A DNA stretch of 64,000 nucleotides. Origin: Nelumbo lutea (taxonomy: Eukaryota > Streptophyta > Magnoliopsida > Proteales > Nelumbonaceae). Within the stretch, counting starts at the first letter, position 1. Every line of letters starts with the position of its first letter. The translations under genes and the position numbers were made by a program. Positions 31,355 to 43,785 of this stretch are shown here, piece after piece. Location: assembly GCA_022828595.1 (NCBI GenBank), contig JAKGHH010000002.1, positions 68,668,383 to 68,732,382 of the forward strand, in the 5' to 3' direction. The notes beneath the pieces are model-generated. The model had not been told where the DNA came from. It ran no database searches and saw nothing but the letters and a program-made list of their open reading frames with translations.

Positions 31355-31906
31355 ATTAAGGGTAAGAGCTTGGGATATGGCTGAGGTTTGTTAGTTTTGG
31401 ACCAAGTGTCCTAAACTCCTAATTTCGACTTTAAATCAACTGCCCAAAGAACTTAAATAAAACTACATTTTGGGGAAATCACAGTGAATATAGTATCCTA
31501 TTCTGATTTTTATTTTTCAATTTTCCTTTAGTCTAGTCTTTCTATTCATTCTGATGTAGCATATGAGACATTTCAAATTGTATTGTGTATGTTACAGAGC
31601 TTAATATGCTTTCCAGAACATTTGCAGCCCTCTGAAGGTGCTAATTTGTTCAGTTTATAATAAAGTCTCTGGCTTGTTGTTGTAGTGGAGATTCGGGACA
31701 GAGTCCCACCTTTATCAGGGTTTGGGGATGTGCTACCCCCATTATTTAGTTCCGCAAACCCTCCACCCCCAATAAATAAATAAATTTATAAAGCTTCAGC
31801 CATCCCAAATGGTCCTTTAATCCAATAGTGCAGAGAATTCATTTGGGCATCCGGGGAATGTTGCCAAATTCGGCTCGGTTAACAGCCAAACAATTGAGTC
31901 TAAGTT
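31355..31906. other. 3' flank of gene B
   Basis: No gene. It is paralogous to 12863-13320 behind gene A, with extra sequence at 31680-31790 (a short TGTAGTGG...CCACCCCCAAT insert). It probably includes the 3' UTR. Confidence 0.5.
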
Positions 31907-31915
31907 TTACTGGTT

Positions 31916-32298
31916 AGGAGTGTCAATGGACCGGTTTTGATTTTGGACGGTTTGTATGGACTAATAAAGCATTTAACCGGACTAGTCCAAATTTAGTGAT
32001 CCAAAGCATTTATACGGTTGGGTTAGACCTGGTCCATTCATAATAGTTTTATATTGGATTGGGTCAGATCCAGTTCATTGATAGAAAATGAGAATGCAGG
32101 TGTCAGTGGATCAGGTTTGGATTGGAACAAATCTAAATCAAAACTAATTTAAACAGATTGGACAGTTCAGACATTGAATTGGACCAATATAAAATGGTCC
32201 AAAATGTTCATTGGATTGGATTGGACATGTTCCATTTGAGATGGATTCATATCCGATCAGATCAGATTGGACCAAATTCAGTCCAATTGACACCCTTG
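31916..32298. repeat. MITE with TTACTGGTT target duplication; empty site in paralogue
   Basis: 383 bp. The left end AGGAGTGTCAATGGACC and the right end (other strand) CAAGGGTGTCAATTGGAC form terminal inverted repeats. TTACTGGTT occurs on both sides (31907-31915 and 32299-32307). The paralogous site behind gene A, near 13320, reads GTTTTACCGGTTTAACC with a single copy and no insert. The 8-9 bp duplication suggests hAT or Mutator superfamily. The interior repeats TTGGACC/GGTCCAA words and codes for nothing. Confidence 0.85.
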
Positions 32299-32869
32299 TT
32301 ACTGGTTTAACCACTGATTAGATCATTCAGCCCATAAGAACTATTAATAAATTGAGACCCTACAAAGATCATTGAATCACCAACATGGATTCAACTGTCC
32401 GGTCCAATCCAAATTTGCAAAATTAATAGAAAAGTTTTTATTAAAATAAAGTATATATCTATATTTATTAAATATAAGTAAAGAGTAAAGATATAAATTA
32501 ATATTATATAATTAAATTTAATTGTTATCACCTGTATCAAAATGATAAATATTCATTTTATATAATAATAGATAAATAAAGTATCACTACTACTACTATG
32601 CAAAAATGATCATAAATCAGTAACATAATCTACTTAACTTTTCATTGGCTCATATTTCGTAAGGTTTAATTACCAACACCTTTCACTAATCGTCACATGG
32701 CATTCTTTGTCTAAACAAGGTAGGTCTTTGGACTGAAGTTCTTAAATCCATATATCTTACCCGTGCTAAATTCATGAAGATCATACACAAAATAAAAGGG
32801 AATACTTTATCAAACTCTATGCATTTCAGTATCTCATGGACAAATACTCTTCTATTTCTTGTTTGGATT

Positions 32870-33430
32870 GCCAAGGGCCATCAAGTAGTTAGAGATGTAA
32901 TGTGGGCCGTGTCGTGTCAGCCCACACTATAGCTGACTGTGCTTGGCACATGGGCCTGAGCAGGTCATGCCATGCCTGCCTGGCTAAGAACCCGTGAAAG
33001 GTGAAGCCTGAAATTATAGTCTTCTAGAAAATTTGAAAAAAAAATAAAATAAAAAAGTTAGAACAAATTAACAAGATAGATAAAATATTGAAAAAAATTT
33101 AAAATTTTACTCTATATGAATTTAATTAGCAAAAAAATACTCTATATAAAATTTAATGTATACAATTGTTTACATATAAAATAATATAATAAAATTGAAA
33201 AATATTACATTAAAATTGGAATAAAATAATATAATAAAATTGAAAACAATATATATAACCATTCCATATCGTGCCAATCCGCAAGCCTCAAAATCCAAGC
33301 CTGACATAGTCTACAAGTATGGCCCAGGCCGTGGCACAGCCCAATTGCTCCAGTGACCATGCCTTGCATAACCCATATCACAAGCGGCACAGGCGCATAG
33401 CCCACTCTACCGCTCTAGAAGTAGTTTTGT
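32870..33430. repeat. Palindromic repeat, GGGCCGTGTCGTG family
   Basis: Left part GGGCCGTGTCGTGTCAGCCC and right part with GGCCCAGGCCGTGGCACAGC are loosely inverted around an AT-rich core at 33040-33250. It is non-coding. The class is not determined. Confidence 0.4.
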
Positions 33431-33762
33431 ATCCGGTTGGAATGTCTTCCAGCAGCTACATGTTGAAACTCAATGCAGATGATGCAATAAATGCTCCTAC
33501 AAATGTGTCAATATTCGAGATCATCAAGGCTGGATTCTATTTTCTGGCAACTCATTATATGCATTCCAGCTTCATTGGCTCAAGATATTTATCTATTAAT
33601 CGGTCAATGACTTGGGTTGTGTTTAGTGTCATTCTTGTTTCTATTTGAAATGTTTTGGATTCATTAATAAAAATTGGTCAAAGATATGTCCTCACATTAC
33701 ATGTGAGAGTTACTTCAGCTATAATGATTAGGTTTCACCCCTGAGCAAGAAACACCAATTTA

Positions 33763-34026
33763 GGTTGTGTTTGGTTGAAGTGCAATTTTATTTGTACTAG
33801 TACAAATGCATGGGAGTTCAAATATAGAAATGCAAATTCTCATTTAATTTTGTTTTAACTTTTACTTTATTCTGACTCATGTCTTAATTTACTTCATTTG
33901 TATTGCAACCAAACAAAATAAGCTAAATTTTGAAACAAAAATAGGTCAGAATTTACACTCAAATAATTTGCACTACCATAGTTTTGCATTAATACAAATT
34001 TATTTGCATTGTAACCAAACACAGCT
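33763..34026. repeat. Tourist-like MITE, TTA target duplication
   Basis: 264 bp. The left end GGTTGTGTTTGGTTGAAGTG and the right end (other strand) AGCTGTGTTTGGTTACAATG are inverted repeats, followed inward by CAATTTTATTTGTA versus CAAATAAATTTGTA. TTA flanks it at 33760-33762 and 34027-34029, the PIF/Harbinger signature. Related TTTGCAC/TTGCAACC sequences occur at about 24235-24580, 52590-52770 and 57477-57770. Confidence 0.75.
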
Positions 34027-34381
34027 TTAATGTTTTTAGAAACAGCCTTTGACCCATACATATGCACTTTGAAGCTATGCCTAATTTAACCATAAAAAGT
34101 CTCAAATAACAATTGTATCCCAATTTATATTAATCAACCCATAATGTTTCATGTAGAAACAACAATGATACCAAACACAACCTTAGTCTTCACCATATCC
34201 TTTGTTTGTTCTGCTTTATCATATAATGTAATTACCCATGTGGAATGAAATTCTTGTTCGTTGTTCCAAAAAACAAAGCAATACATCGTGAAATCATGGC
34301 CTAACCTCACTTCATCAAAATCAAAGTAGGGTCAAGCAAAGTAATACGTATAAGGCCGTGATTTAAAAGCCATGTGCAATT

Positions 34382-34638
34382 TATTGGATCGAGTGGTTAA
34401 GTGTTGGTGGGCTCATTTTTCTTTTATGTTCTAATTCTATAGTTTGTTATGGGCCTTTAGTTATTGGGCCTAAACCTATTTTATTTTATTATGTCTAGGT
34501 GTCCCATCACTAATCAAGGGCATTCTAGTCTAATCCTGTAATATCTTATTGTTAATATATATATTAGCTTCTAGGGCCGATTGAGAATATGTTGCTACCC
34601 ATTCACAAGCTTCTTCTATTGATGTACTTCAACAAACA
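34382..34638 (+). repeat. 5' LTR of copia
   Basis: It starts near TATTGGATCGAGTGG and ends CTTCAACAAACA, directly before the primer site. The first bases have drifted from the 3' LTR (TGCTGGATGGAGTGG), so the exact start is uncertain by a few bases. Confidence 0.8.
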
Positions 34639-34875
34639 TGGTATGAGAGCACCAATCGACCTAATTGATTACATCTAGTTTCTTTCCTTTTTTCCTTCTT
34701 CTCTCTTCTATTTCTTTTATCTTCTCTTATCTCTACTACAGTGAAGAAGCCCTAGGACTGATCGTAACCTACAGAAAGGTCTGTGTCTAGGGTTTCTCTT
34801 TGGGTGTAGGGACTAAGGAGAGGTTTTCACAACCATTTATGCCCTACTAGTGGTTCTATAGTAGTTAGTAGCCAT

Positions 34876-34967
34876 TTGGCAACTAGAGAGATATGTGTAG
34901 AGAATATCTAGGAGGAAGGACTTGGCAACTAGAGAGATATGTGTAGAGAATATCTAGGAGGAAGGAC
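34876..34967 (+). repeat. 46-bp tandem duplication in copia leader
   Basis: The unit starting TTGGCAACTAGAGAGATATG is repeated exactly at 34922, with period 46. It lies between the primer site and gag. Confidence 0.85.
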
Positions 34968-35295
34968 TAAGTGGATAGTCCTAATTGTTATCTAGGAGTT
35001 AGAACAGACCACAGGAGTGGTCACAACCCATGTTTGACTTCTAGAAGTGGTGGTTTTGGACATAGAAACTACTTTTAACCCAGAACTTGTTATAGAGAGT
35101 GTTTTTAGCCCATAACTGGTTACAAAGAGTGTTTTCAATCCATTTACAGAGTTTTTTTTTTTTTTTTGCCGAGATTTGAGTTCAAAGGCCTTAGGAACTA
35201 TAGGAAGCTAATCTTAGACTAACAACAACTCTGGTAAGTTTGAAATTTGGTCCCTTTCATTGAGGTTACAATTGTAGGTTGTTGCTAGAGGTAAA

Positions 35296-36308
35296 TATGC
35301 CTTCAATATCAAGACAAGCGTCCTCTAAGAACAATAGGACTGGTGGGAGGTCTTCAAACCTAGAAAACCCAAATGTGCATAGCCTACAGATCACTAGTGT
35401 GTTGTTAGATGAGTACAGTTTCAAAGAATGGTCTGTTTCATCCAAGCTTTTCATTACTTCCTGGGAACTTATGGGTTATATAGATAGAGAGAAGAAGGAA
35501 CTGAAAGAAGATGGTGCTAATTACTCAACCTGGCATAAAGAGAATGCTACTATTATGTCCTAGCTGCTTGCCTCAATGACTCAAAGAGTAGCAATGATTG
35601 TTCAGTACTTTCCTACAACCTCTAAGATTTGGGAGAATGTGTTTAAAACCTATGAACGGTGGAAGAACAATGCAAGAAATATAAGCTAACCCAAGATATT
35701 GTTGCATTGAGACAAGAGGATATGTTTGTTGCAACTTTAGAATGACTATGGGAACAACTGGACCACCACCTTGTATTTGACTGGAAAAATACAAGAGATA
35801 AGGAAAGGCATGATAAACAAATTGAAGAAGGCAGGGCTTTTAAGTTCTTGACTGGCCTAAACCCATTGTATGAAAGCATAAGATCCCAAATTTTGGGAAG
35901 GGGTGAGCTTCTAGATTTACATCATGTTTACTATTTTGTAAGAAATGAATAGGTTAGAAGGAAAGAGGTGCAAGTAGACATCCAAGTGCAGCCTGTTGAG
36001 CGTTAACTTTGATTTCTTCAACCCAAAAGGGGGATAAGCATTCAAACAAGAGACATCTCAAGTGCTTTCACTGTGGAGATAGGCATTTGAAAGAGACTTG
36101 TTGGATTCTTTATCCTCACCTGAAACTAGTTATATTAAGGAAGGACAAAAAGTCTCAGAAGAGCCAAACATCAAGTGGAAATGTTGTCATAAGTAATAGT
36201 GGTGAAAGACCAAAGAACACACATATAGTTGTACATTTCTACCAATGGGATAGAGTACTAATTCCCACACATCAGGGTCCTATTTTGATTTCACAGCTAA
36301 TGAGGTAG
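35296..36308 (+). pseudogene. Copia gag remnant
   Basis: MPSISRQASSKNNRTGG, then FKEWSVSSKLFITSWELMGY and NYSTWHKENATIMS to a stop at about 35561. Further gag pieces run to 36000 in other frames. A CCHC-like knuckle CFHCGDRHLKETCW follows. It is of the gag type found in copia elements with an LDEYSFKEW-like beginning. Confidence 0.75.
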
Positions 36309-36399
36309 AAATCCTTAGCTTGGCTAAAAAACAATTCCCTTGCATCCACCTCTCTTGCCAAATCAGGTATTGTCTCTACTCACAACGTGACTAATCCTA

Positions 36400-38228
36400 T
36401 AGTGTCTAATTCTTGGATTATCGGTTCTGGTGTTACCGACCACATGACACACATGTCTTCTTTATTTTCTTCTTATCATTTAATGTTTGGCCAAGATAAG
36501 ATGAGAGTTGTTGGTGGTTCCCTCTCCACCATCTCTAGAAAATGAGAGCTTAACCTAAGCAAGGATCTCTCTCTTAAATTAGTTCTACATGTCTCATATC
36601 TTGCTTCCAACCTCTTATCTATTTCTAAGCTTACCAAAAACTTAAACGGTAACATAACATTCTTTCCCATTCATTGTATCTTTCGGGATAGATTGACGAA
36701 GAGAACAATTGGGAGCGATCATGAGTCTGAAAGTCTCTACTATTTTGATGCAAGTATCAATTTAGTAATCGGGATAATGAGGAGTCAGTAACTTACATTT
36801 GTGGCATGCTAGACTAGGTCATTTACCTTCTTCTTTAATGCAATGATTGTTTCCTGAGTTGTTCAAGTGTGTTTCAAGTTAGAGTTTGATTTGTGAAATG
36901 TGTCTGTTGTAAAAACAATGTAGAACTCTTTATCCAATTTCTAGTAATGAAATTCAAGTTCATTTTTATTTAGTTCATTCTGATGTATGGGTCATTCACC
37001 TCTTGTTTCTATAGATGGCTTTCATTACTTTATCAGCTTTGTTGATCACTATTCATGATGTACATAGATCTACTTATTAAAAGGGTGTGATGAAGTACCA
37101 TAGACAATCATGGCATTTTGTAAAATGATTGAAACTCAATTTAGCAAGAAATTAAGTAGTTTTATTCAAATAATGTTACTAAGTATTTTGAAAGCTCATT
37201 GAATCTATTCATGGAGGATGCAGGTATTTTACATCATTCATCTTGTATCCCTTAACAAAATGGGATTGCTAAGCACAAAAATAGACATTTATTGGAGACA
37301 GTTTGAGCCTTAATGTTTCAGTACAAAATTCTCAAGCACTATTGGTCTCAAGTAGTCCTTACACCATCGTATCTAATAAATAGAATTCCATTTAGGGTAT
37401 TGGTTATGAGAATTCATTTCTTTGTCCTTTGTCCTTTGTCCTAACCTTCCAAATTCCATCTTCTTCTTAGGGTCTTTGGTTGTGTGTGTTTTGTTCATGT
37501 CAAGGATCCTAACAAGACTAAGTTGGATCCTTTGGGCTACAAAGGGAGTTTGCCTAGGATACTCTCCCACACAAAAATGTTATAAATGCTATGATCTAGT
37601 TACTAAGAGAAAATATATCACCATAGATGGGGTGTTTTTTGAGTGTCAATCATATTTCCAGTCCTCTAGGAATCCTCTTCAAGAGGAGACTAGTAGAATG
37701 AAAGAGGATTCTTTTTCTCCTTCTTTCTTTATGTCTCTTTTAGCCTTGGGTCTTCCATCTTCTCCTCCCAATCCTCCTAGTTTTAGCTGCCCAGGTCAAC
37801 CTAGTGAGAATCCCACTAAACCTATTACTACTCTTAATGTTGAGGATGTGACTGATGACATTAATAGACAACAGAAAGATATGAGAATTGCCTACAAAAG
37901 AAGAAAAAATGATCCTCCAACTTGTGGCAACAACCAATCAGACTTGGATCAATCTGTCTCAATGGTTTCAGGTAATCATATAACTCCTACTTCTAATTTG
38001 GATCATCCCATTGCTCTTCGTAAGCCTATTTGTTCTTATACTACTCAACATCCCATTGCTGAATATGTTTCTTATTCATGTTTATCTCATCGTTATTATT
38101 CCTTTGTGTTTGTTCTTTCTTCTATTCATGTTCCTGCTAGGTGTTCAGAGGCAGTGTCTGACCCAAGATGGAGAGAGTCAATCAATGAGGAAATGAAAGC
38201 CTTAATGAAGGCCAAGACTTGGAATTAG
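36400..38228 (+). pseudogene. Copia protease and integrase remnants
   Basis: The protease box reads SWIIGSGVTDHMTH, with glycine where the catalytic aspartate should be. Integrase remnants follow; the largest open piece, 37422-38228, contains LRVFGCVCFVHV-like sequence in a neighbouring frame, then KGVCLGYSPTQKCYKCYD and TKRKYITIDGVFFE, typical of the copia integrase C-terminus, and finally the start of RT with DPRWRESINEEMKALMKAKT. Confidence 0.8.
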
Positions 38229-39540
38229 TAGATCTACCAAAAGGGAAAAACACTAGTGACAAAAGGGTTTACTCAAAAGGAAGGGACGGACTACAAGAAG
38301 GCTTTTGCTCTAGTTACGAAACTTAATACAATTCGGGTTCTACTGTCATTATCTACAAATTTTTCATGAGAGCTACATCAGTTGGACGTGAATAACGCTT
38401 TTTTGAATAGTGATTTACATGAGGAAGTATTCATGAATCCTCCACTTAGTTATGATTTTCATGAAAATGTATATAAGCTAAGGAAAACATTATATGGACT
38501 TAAGCGATCTCTTCAAATTTGATTTGAAAAGCTCTATAGGGCCATAAAGAAAGTGAGATACACTCAGAGTGGTGCAAATCATACTTTGTTCATAAAAAAA
38601 CAGGATAGCAAGCTTACAACACTCATAGTCTATGTGGATGATATGGTGATTTACAAGGAATGATCCAAAAGAGATAAAAAGATTGGAAGAATTCTTGGCA
38701 TCTAAATTTGATATCAAATATTTAGGACATCTAAGATACTTCATTGAAAATTAAAGTTGTAAGGTCACAAGAGGGCATTTATATATGTCGAAGGAAGTAT
38801 GTTTTTTATCTTTTAGAAGAGACAAGTATGATGGGGAGTAGACCAACATCTACTCTAGTTGAGCGGAACCATTGTCTCTAGGAATCAATTGGAAAGTACT
38901 ACCCTGATAAAGAAAGATACCAAAAGCTAGTGGAAAATTGATATATCTATCTCTTACCCGACCTAATTTAGCTTATCTAAGCATGTTGTCAACCATTTCA
39001 TGCACTCTCCCAAGATTCCTCATATGAAAGCAGTTGAAAGAATCCTTAGGTATTTGAAGACATGTCCAAAGAAATAAATTTTGTTCAAAGAACACAATAA
39101 AATTGAAATTGAGGCATATACTAATGCAGATTGGGCTGGATCAATTAGAGATAGGAAGTCAATTTCCAGATATTATACATTTGTTAGAGAAAATTTAATT
39201 ACTTTGAGAAATAAAAAGCAAAATGTGGTTGTAAGATCAAGTGTAAAAGCTTAATATTGGGCTATGGCACATAATACTGTAGAACTATTGTGGCTTAGGA
39301 CCCTCCTTGGTGAGCTTGGGATGAAAGTTGATGGTCCTCTCAAGTTGTAATGTGACAATAAGATTGCCGTCAACATTGCAATGAACTTAATACAACATGA
39401 TAGGACTAAGCATATCGAGACTGACCAACATTTTGTAAGAGAGAAAATTGTCTCAGGTGAACTTTGCATTTCTTATACACCCTATGAGATGCAAATTGCT
39501 AATGATTTGACAAAAAGAATATTTTCAATGAAATTTCTAG
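38229..39540 (+). pseudogene. Copia reverse transcriptase and RNase H remnants
   Basis: Pieces in changing frames: [17 protein letters not shown] and [16 protein letters not shown] at about 38395-38520, YVDDMVI at about 38628, and TNADWAGSIRDRKS at about 39120 for RNase H. Many single-base gains and losses are present. Confidence 0.8.
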
Positions 39541-39586
39541 ACTTGGCAAGTTAAACATGACTGACATACATACTCTTAAGGGGGAG

Positions 39587-39859
39587 TGCTGGATGGAGTG
39601 GTTAAGTGTTGGTGAGCTTATTTATCTTTTATGTTCCAATTCTATAGTATGTTACGGGCCTTTAATTATTGAACCTAAACCTATTTTATTTTATTATGTC
39701 TAGGTGTCTCATTACTAATCAGGGGTATTTATCTATTTCTGTAATATTTTTTTGTTAATATATATTAGCTTGTAGGCAGAATGAGAATACATTGCCACCC
39801 ATTCACAAACTCCTTCCCTTCTCTCTTCTTCTTCGTCTTCTTTTATACTTCAGCAAACA
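39587..39859 (+). repeat. 3' LTR of copia
   Basis: It starts TGCTGGATGGAGTGG after the purine tract and ends CTTCAGCAAACA. It contains a CTTCTTCTTCGTCTTC pyrimidine stretch absent from the 5' copy. Confidence 0.8.
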
Positions 39860-42800
39860 GATTTTTTATCAGAGATGTGGTAGAGTAATGGTCCCGTTTG
39901 TTTGTCCACCACCCGTGCATGTTAACAAAAACTGTGTTAAGTCTAAAACGTGAAGGAGTGTGTTCCGGCTTTCTGTTACATAAAGTTTGTCATGTAGTGG
40001 AGTTCTGCTCTTGGAAGTTTCCTCTTTTATATAAACTTATTATTGTGTTTCTTGATTAGAAAGCCATAGCCTCGACTTTTGCTTCACTCAATCCTTCCAA
40101 TTGATGAATTGTTGACTACAGAAGGCTTCTTTTACCACGTATTATCTTCACCACTTGTTATGTCTCAGGTGAATATGACGTATGCATCAAATTATATTAC
40201 TTTTTTTAAGGCTGTCTTTGGTTGGATTCTCACCGGTGAAGAGCTAACCCTAATCCTAACCCTAACCCTCTCTGTTTGACAAATAACTAAGGGTTTATTT
40301 AGTTGGTAGTGGGAATCGGAACCGAAATCTGAAAGATTTCAGAATCAAAATCGGAACGGTCCTATTTCCGTAGTCTCATTCCCATTCCAATTCCAAATTG
40401 CTATTCCTGCAAATCAAAATCGGAACGGTCCTATTTCCGTAGTCTCATTCCCATTCCAATTCAGAATATTTGTCGTTTTCTTAAAAATATTTGTTTTATA
40501 TAACTAGTTTGTGTGCATGCAAGTGAAAATGTGTTCAGTTCCTTTAATTTTATGTACAACCAAATCAAATTTTATTAACAAAAAAATGCTTTGTAAAATA
40601 AAATAATCCAACTGCGTCAAAGTGATTATTTGTTTGTAAATATATCCCTGCCCATGACTTCCGGCTACAGGGATGTTCGCCATATATTAGGAAAGAAACC
40701 AATTGATCTCATCTCATGTTAATTGGGTGGTGTTTGGCAACAAAACTTTCATCATGCTGTATTTTTATTCTCTGGCATTAACCGCATTTAGGCTACATTT
40801 GGCACTCCTTATTTTAAAGATTTGTCTCTTTTTTACAGTTAAAATGTTCCTATAAACATTGAATTTTTTATTATAAAAAAAAAGATAAATCTTTAAAATA
40901 AGAAATGTCAAATGCAACCTTAATCTCTATTCAGAGCTGATTTTTATTAAAATTGTTGATAGGCCAGATCGGGCTGGGTTTGGGGCAGGTTAATTTGACC
41001 ACTTTATTAACAAAAATGTTCAGTTCAAGCCCGAATCAGCCTGAGTAGAAACAAGAAAATTTAAGTATATATTATTAACAATAATTATAATATTTTTATT
41101 ATATATTATCATATACTGATATATATACACTGATAATATCGGATTGGGTTTATTTAGAAAAGCCTGAGACTCACTCAAAAATTATTCAGGCTTGATACTT
41201 ACAATCTGAGCCCAAGCCTATTAGTGGGAATGGCAATGGGGCAGGGTGGGTACAGGGGAGATAGCCACCCCCATCCCTCTCCCTGCCAAAATAAAAAAAA
41301 AAAACACCATTCTCATCCCTCCCCGTCCCCACCAATGGGGACAAGGATCCCCCTATCCCTGTACCCACTAGGATCCCACTCTCCACCTTTTTCTTATGAT
41401 ATAATATTTGCTTTATCTTTTTTGTTTTTATTTTCATTCCAGAATACTAAATTGTTATAATTTATAATCCTATCAAAATAAATCTAAGTATATTCAAATA
41501 CATTGAAACATATTTAACCATATTATAAAAATGTTAACATAAACCCAATTATATATACAATTGGGATTCCCTTGGGGTGGAGATTAGGGATCCCCATCCC
41601 ATTCCCATCAATGGGAATGAAATTTTCTCCATCCCCATCCCCACCAATTCTCACGGGAATCGGGAAAATAGAGCAAATTGTCATCCCTACTCACAAGCTT
41701 AAGATTTATGTGTTTTTTTGTCTTTTTCATCCTAGTGGAAAATCAGCCGTGAATTGGGAGTTTGGATCACCTGCCCATGAGAACTCTGCCCACGCCTATC
41801 CACAACGCACTACCCCTGCATAATACTATGCACATGAGATGTTCATGTGTGGCTCCAATAAACATGGGCAGAGTTCTCATGGGCAGGAGATCCAGACTCA
41901 GTACAAATATGTACAAGCCTTATATTTTGTATTTTTAAATACGTACAAAATAACATGTATTTGTAGATATATAAATATGTACAATACAAATATATATACA
42001 AAATGCAAGATTTTGCACTCTACGTAATTGTATTTGCACTCCTCCCAAACTGAGCGTAAGTGTTAAATGCTTTAATTAACGAGATAAAAATTAAGGAAAA
42101 TATAAAAAATAAAAAATACTAAAAATATATAAAATTTATCGTAAAGCTGAAGCATGTCTCCTCATATTAAACAGAAATAAATGTCATGACTGAAAATTAT
42201 TATTATTATTATTATTATTGATAGAAATCGTTTAAAATATAAATAAAAAATGAAAAGACCCTATAATTGGATTAAACACTTGGCGATTCCAATCGGTTTA
42301 ACTAATTCAAGAATTTCTTCTAGGTGAGTTTGGGTGTTAAACAAACCTTTAAAAAATACAAAAAAAAAATGTGGTTAGTTATCAAGTAACCAAATGTAGA
42401 CCAGATGAAGTCCCATGCACTTTGAAAACCGAATAAAAAACCCAAATGAACAAAACGAAATGATCCAGACCAGCCCCACGCCCACCCTCTGTCCCTCCCA
42501 GGCCTAACCACTACCAAACAAGACCGAAGAAACTTCGCCCACTCTAGACAACTTTAGTTATCAACAACAGAAGTTGGTTAAAAGCTATACCTAGTCTAAC
42601 CATAGCAACTCCGCTTGATATATACATAGAAGCTTCCACGTCTGCACCTAATTGCTTTTTGAAGGCTTCAAAAAAAAATTGCATTTTGAATCCAAACCGT
42701 TAGATTTTCCCACGTCCCTATCACCCCATTCGATGTTAAGATGTTTGTACAGATAGGGTTTCATATAACTACGGTAGTACCACAGTATCGCTTCTCGTCG

Positions 42801-43080
42801 CATACATCAACAATACCATATACTAAAATCTAAAACCACCCTCTCGTTAACAAGTAGCTGCTTTGTTAAGGCCCCCGCCGTTGGATGGTGAACGGCGTAG
42901 GTTTAGAAGAGGGCGCTTTTCTTCTACATGAAAAGCAGTATATACATAATACATCATTTGTAATTGTAGTCAACGGTCAAAAGGTCTACTCTACAGTATG
43001 AATAAACTTGACTCACGAAAATGCCCTTACCTGAATCCAACTGCCAGAGACCGGGCGCCAACGAAAACAAACACATTCTG
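39860..43080. other. Intergenic region between the duplicated block and gene C
   Basis: No gene is supported. 39880-40200 resumes the paralogy with 13855-14400. A short telomere-like CCCTAA tract lies at 40244-40270, and a 50-base duplication occurs at 40343 and 40412. MITE-like repeats are at 41223-41690 and 41840-42060. 42600-43080 is more GC-balanced and probably holds the gene C promoter. Confidence 0.45.
41223..41690. repeat. MITE-like repeat, GGAATGGCAATGGGG family, copy 1
   Basis: The left end AGTGGGAATGGCAATGGGG and the right end (other strand) AGTAGGGATGACAATTTGC are imperfect inverted repeats; the interior has repeated CATCCC words. The second copy is at about 54736-55238. Confidence 0.55.
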
Positions 43081-43186
43081 TTTTGAAGAATCCCAAGGAA
43101 TCTTCTTTTTTTTTCTCCCTCTCTCTTGTGCATTTCAGAAAATCAAAGAAGAGGGAAGCGTTGGTGGCAAGTAACCTTCCTTATTC

Positions 43187-43208
43187 CTCTCTCTCTCTCT
43201 CTCTCTCT
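43187..43208. repeat. CT microsatellite in probable 5' UTR of gene C
   Basis: About 11 CT units between the likely transcription start region (near 43080) and the first coding exon at 43786. CT runs are common in plant 5' UTRs. Confidence 0.8.
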
Positions 43209-43785
43209 GTAGATTATTCCTTGCGGACTTCTTTATTCTTGCATCTCAAGCTTCTCCGAAATCCAAATTGATCCTTCTCTCACCATTTCTTCATCGTTGC
43301 TTAGTTTTTCTTACAGAACAACCAAGGATCCACCGCTGAAGGTAAAAGGAAAAGGAAACCAGAATCTGAAAGCAAATTCTTGAATTATCTCTTGGAGCTT
43401 TACTGTATCTTGACCAGATTCAGTGCGATTGTAGGGGTTTGATCCGTCAATTTGAACTCTGGCAGAGACCTTGACTTCATCAATTTACCAATCTCCATTC
43501 GTCTCCAAGGTTTGGCTGAGTTCATTGTTTTTAGACTCTGGTTTTCTTGTTGTCTCTGTGTTTCGGGACAAGAGTTTGGTTGTATGATTCCTTCTAAGCT
43601 CCTCGGGATTGTAAGCTGGAATGTTCTGTTTGGTTGAGAGGCGTTTAATTTCTTTTTTTTTTTTTTTCTGCTGATTTTTCTTACGTTCCTTGGCTTCTAT
43701 TGTCTGTGTCATAGAATTACAAAGAGTTGAATCTATTTGTGGTTTTGTAGAATAATTGAAGATTGTTGTTGCATAAGAAAACGAA

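Larger units (their letters stand above)
34382..39859 (+). mobile_element. Copia retrotransposon (old, coding-defective) downstream of gene B
   Basis: About 5.5 kb with LTRs at 34382-34638 and 39587-39859, a degenerate primer site TGGTATGAGAGC at 34639-34650 and a purine tract AAGGGGGAG before the 3' LTR. Domains in copia order on the + strand: gag (35296-36060), zinc knuckle CFHCGDRHLKETCW (about 36063-36105), protease (about 36407), integrase (36950-37600), reverse transcriptase (38160-38750) and RNase H (39120-39540). Stops and frameshifts are everywhere. LTRs are roughly 85-88% alike by eye, so it is clearly older than the gypsy element. No clean target duplication remains. Confidence 0.88.

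Noticed and set aside
41186..41460. Gly-rich and Pro-rich frames on both strands
   Set aside because: They lie in a MITE-like repeat with CATCCCC/GGGGATG words; there is no domain and the same repeat recurs at 54736.
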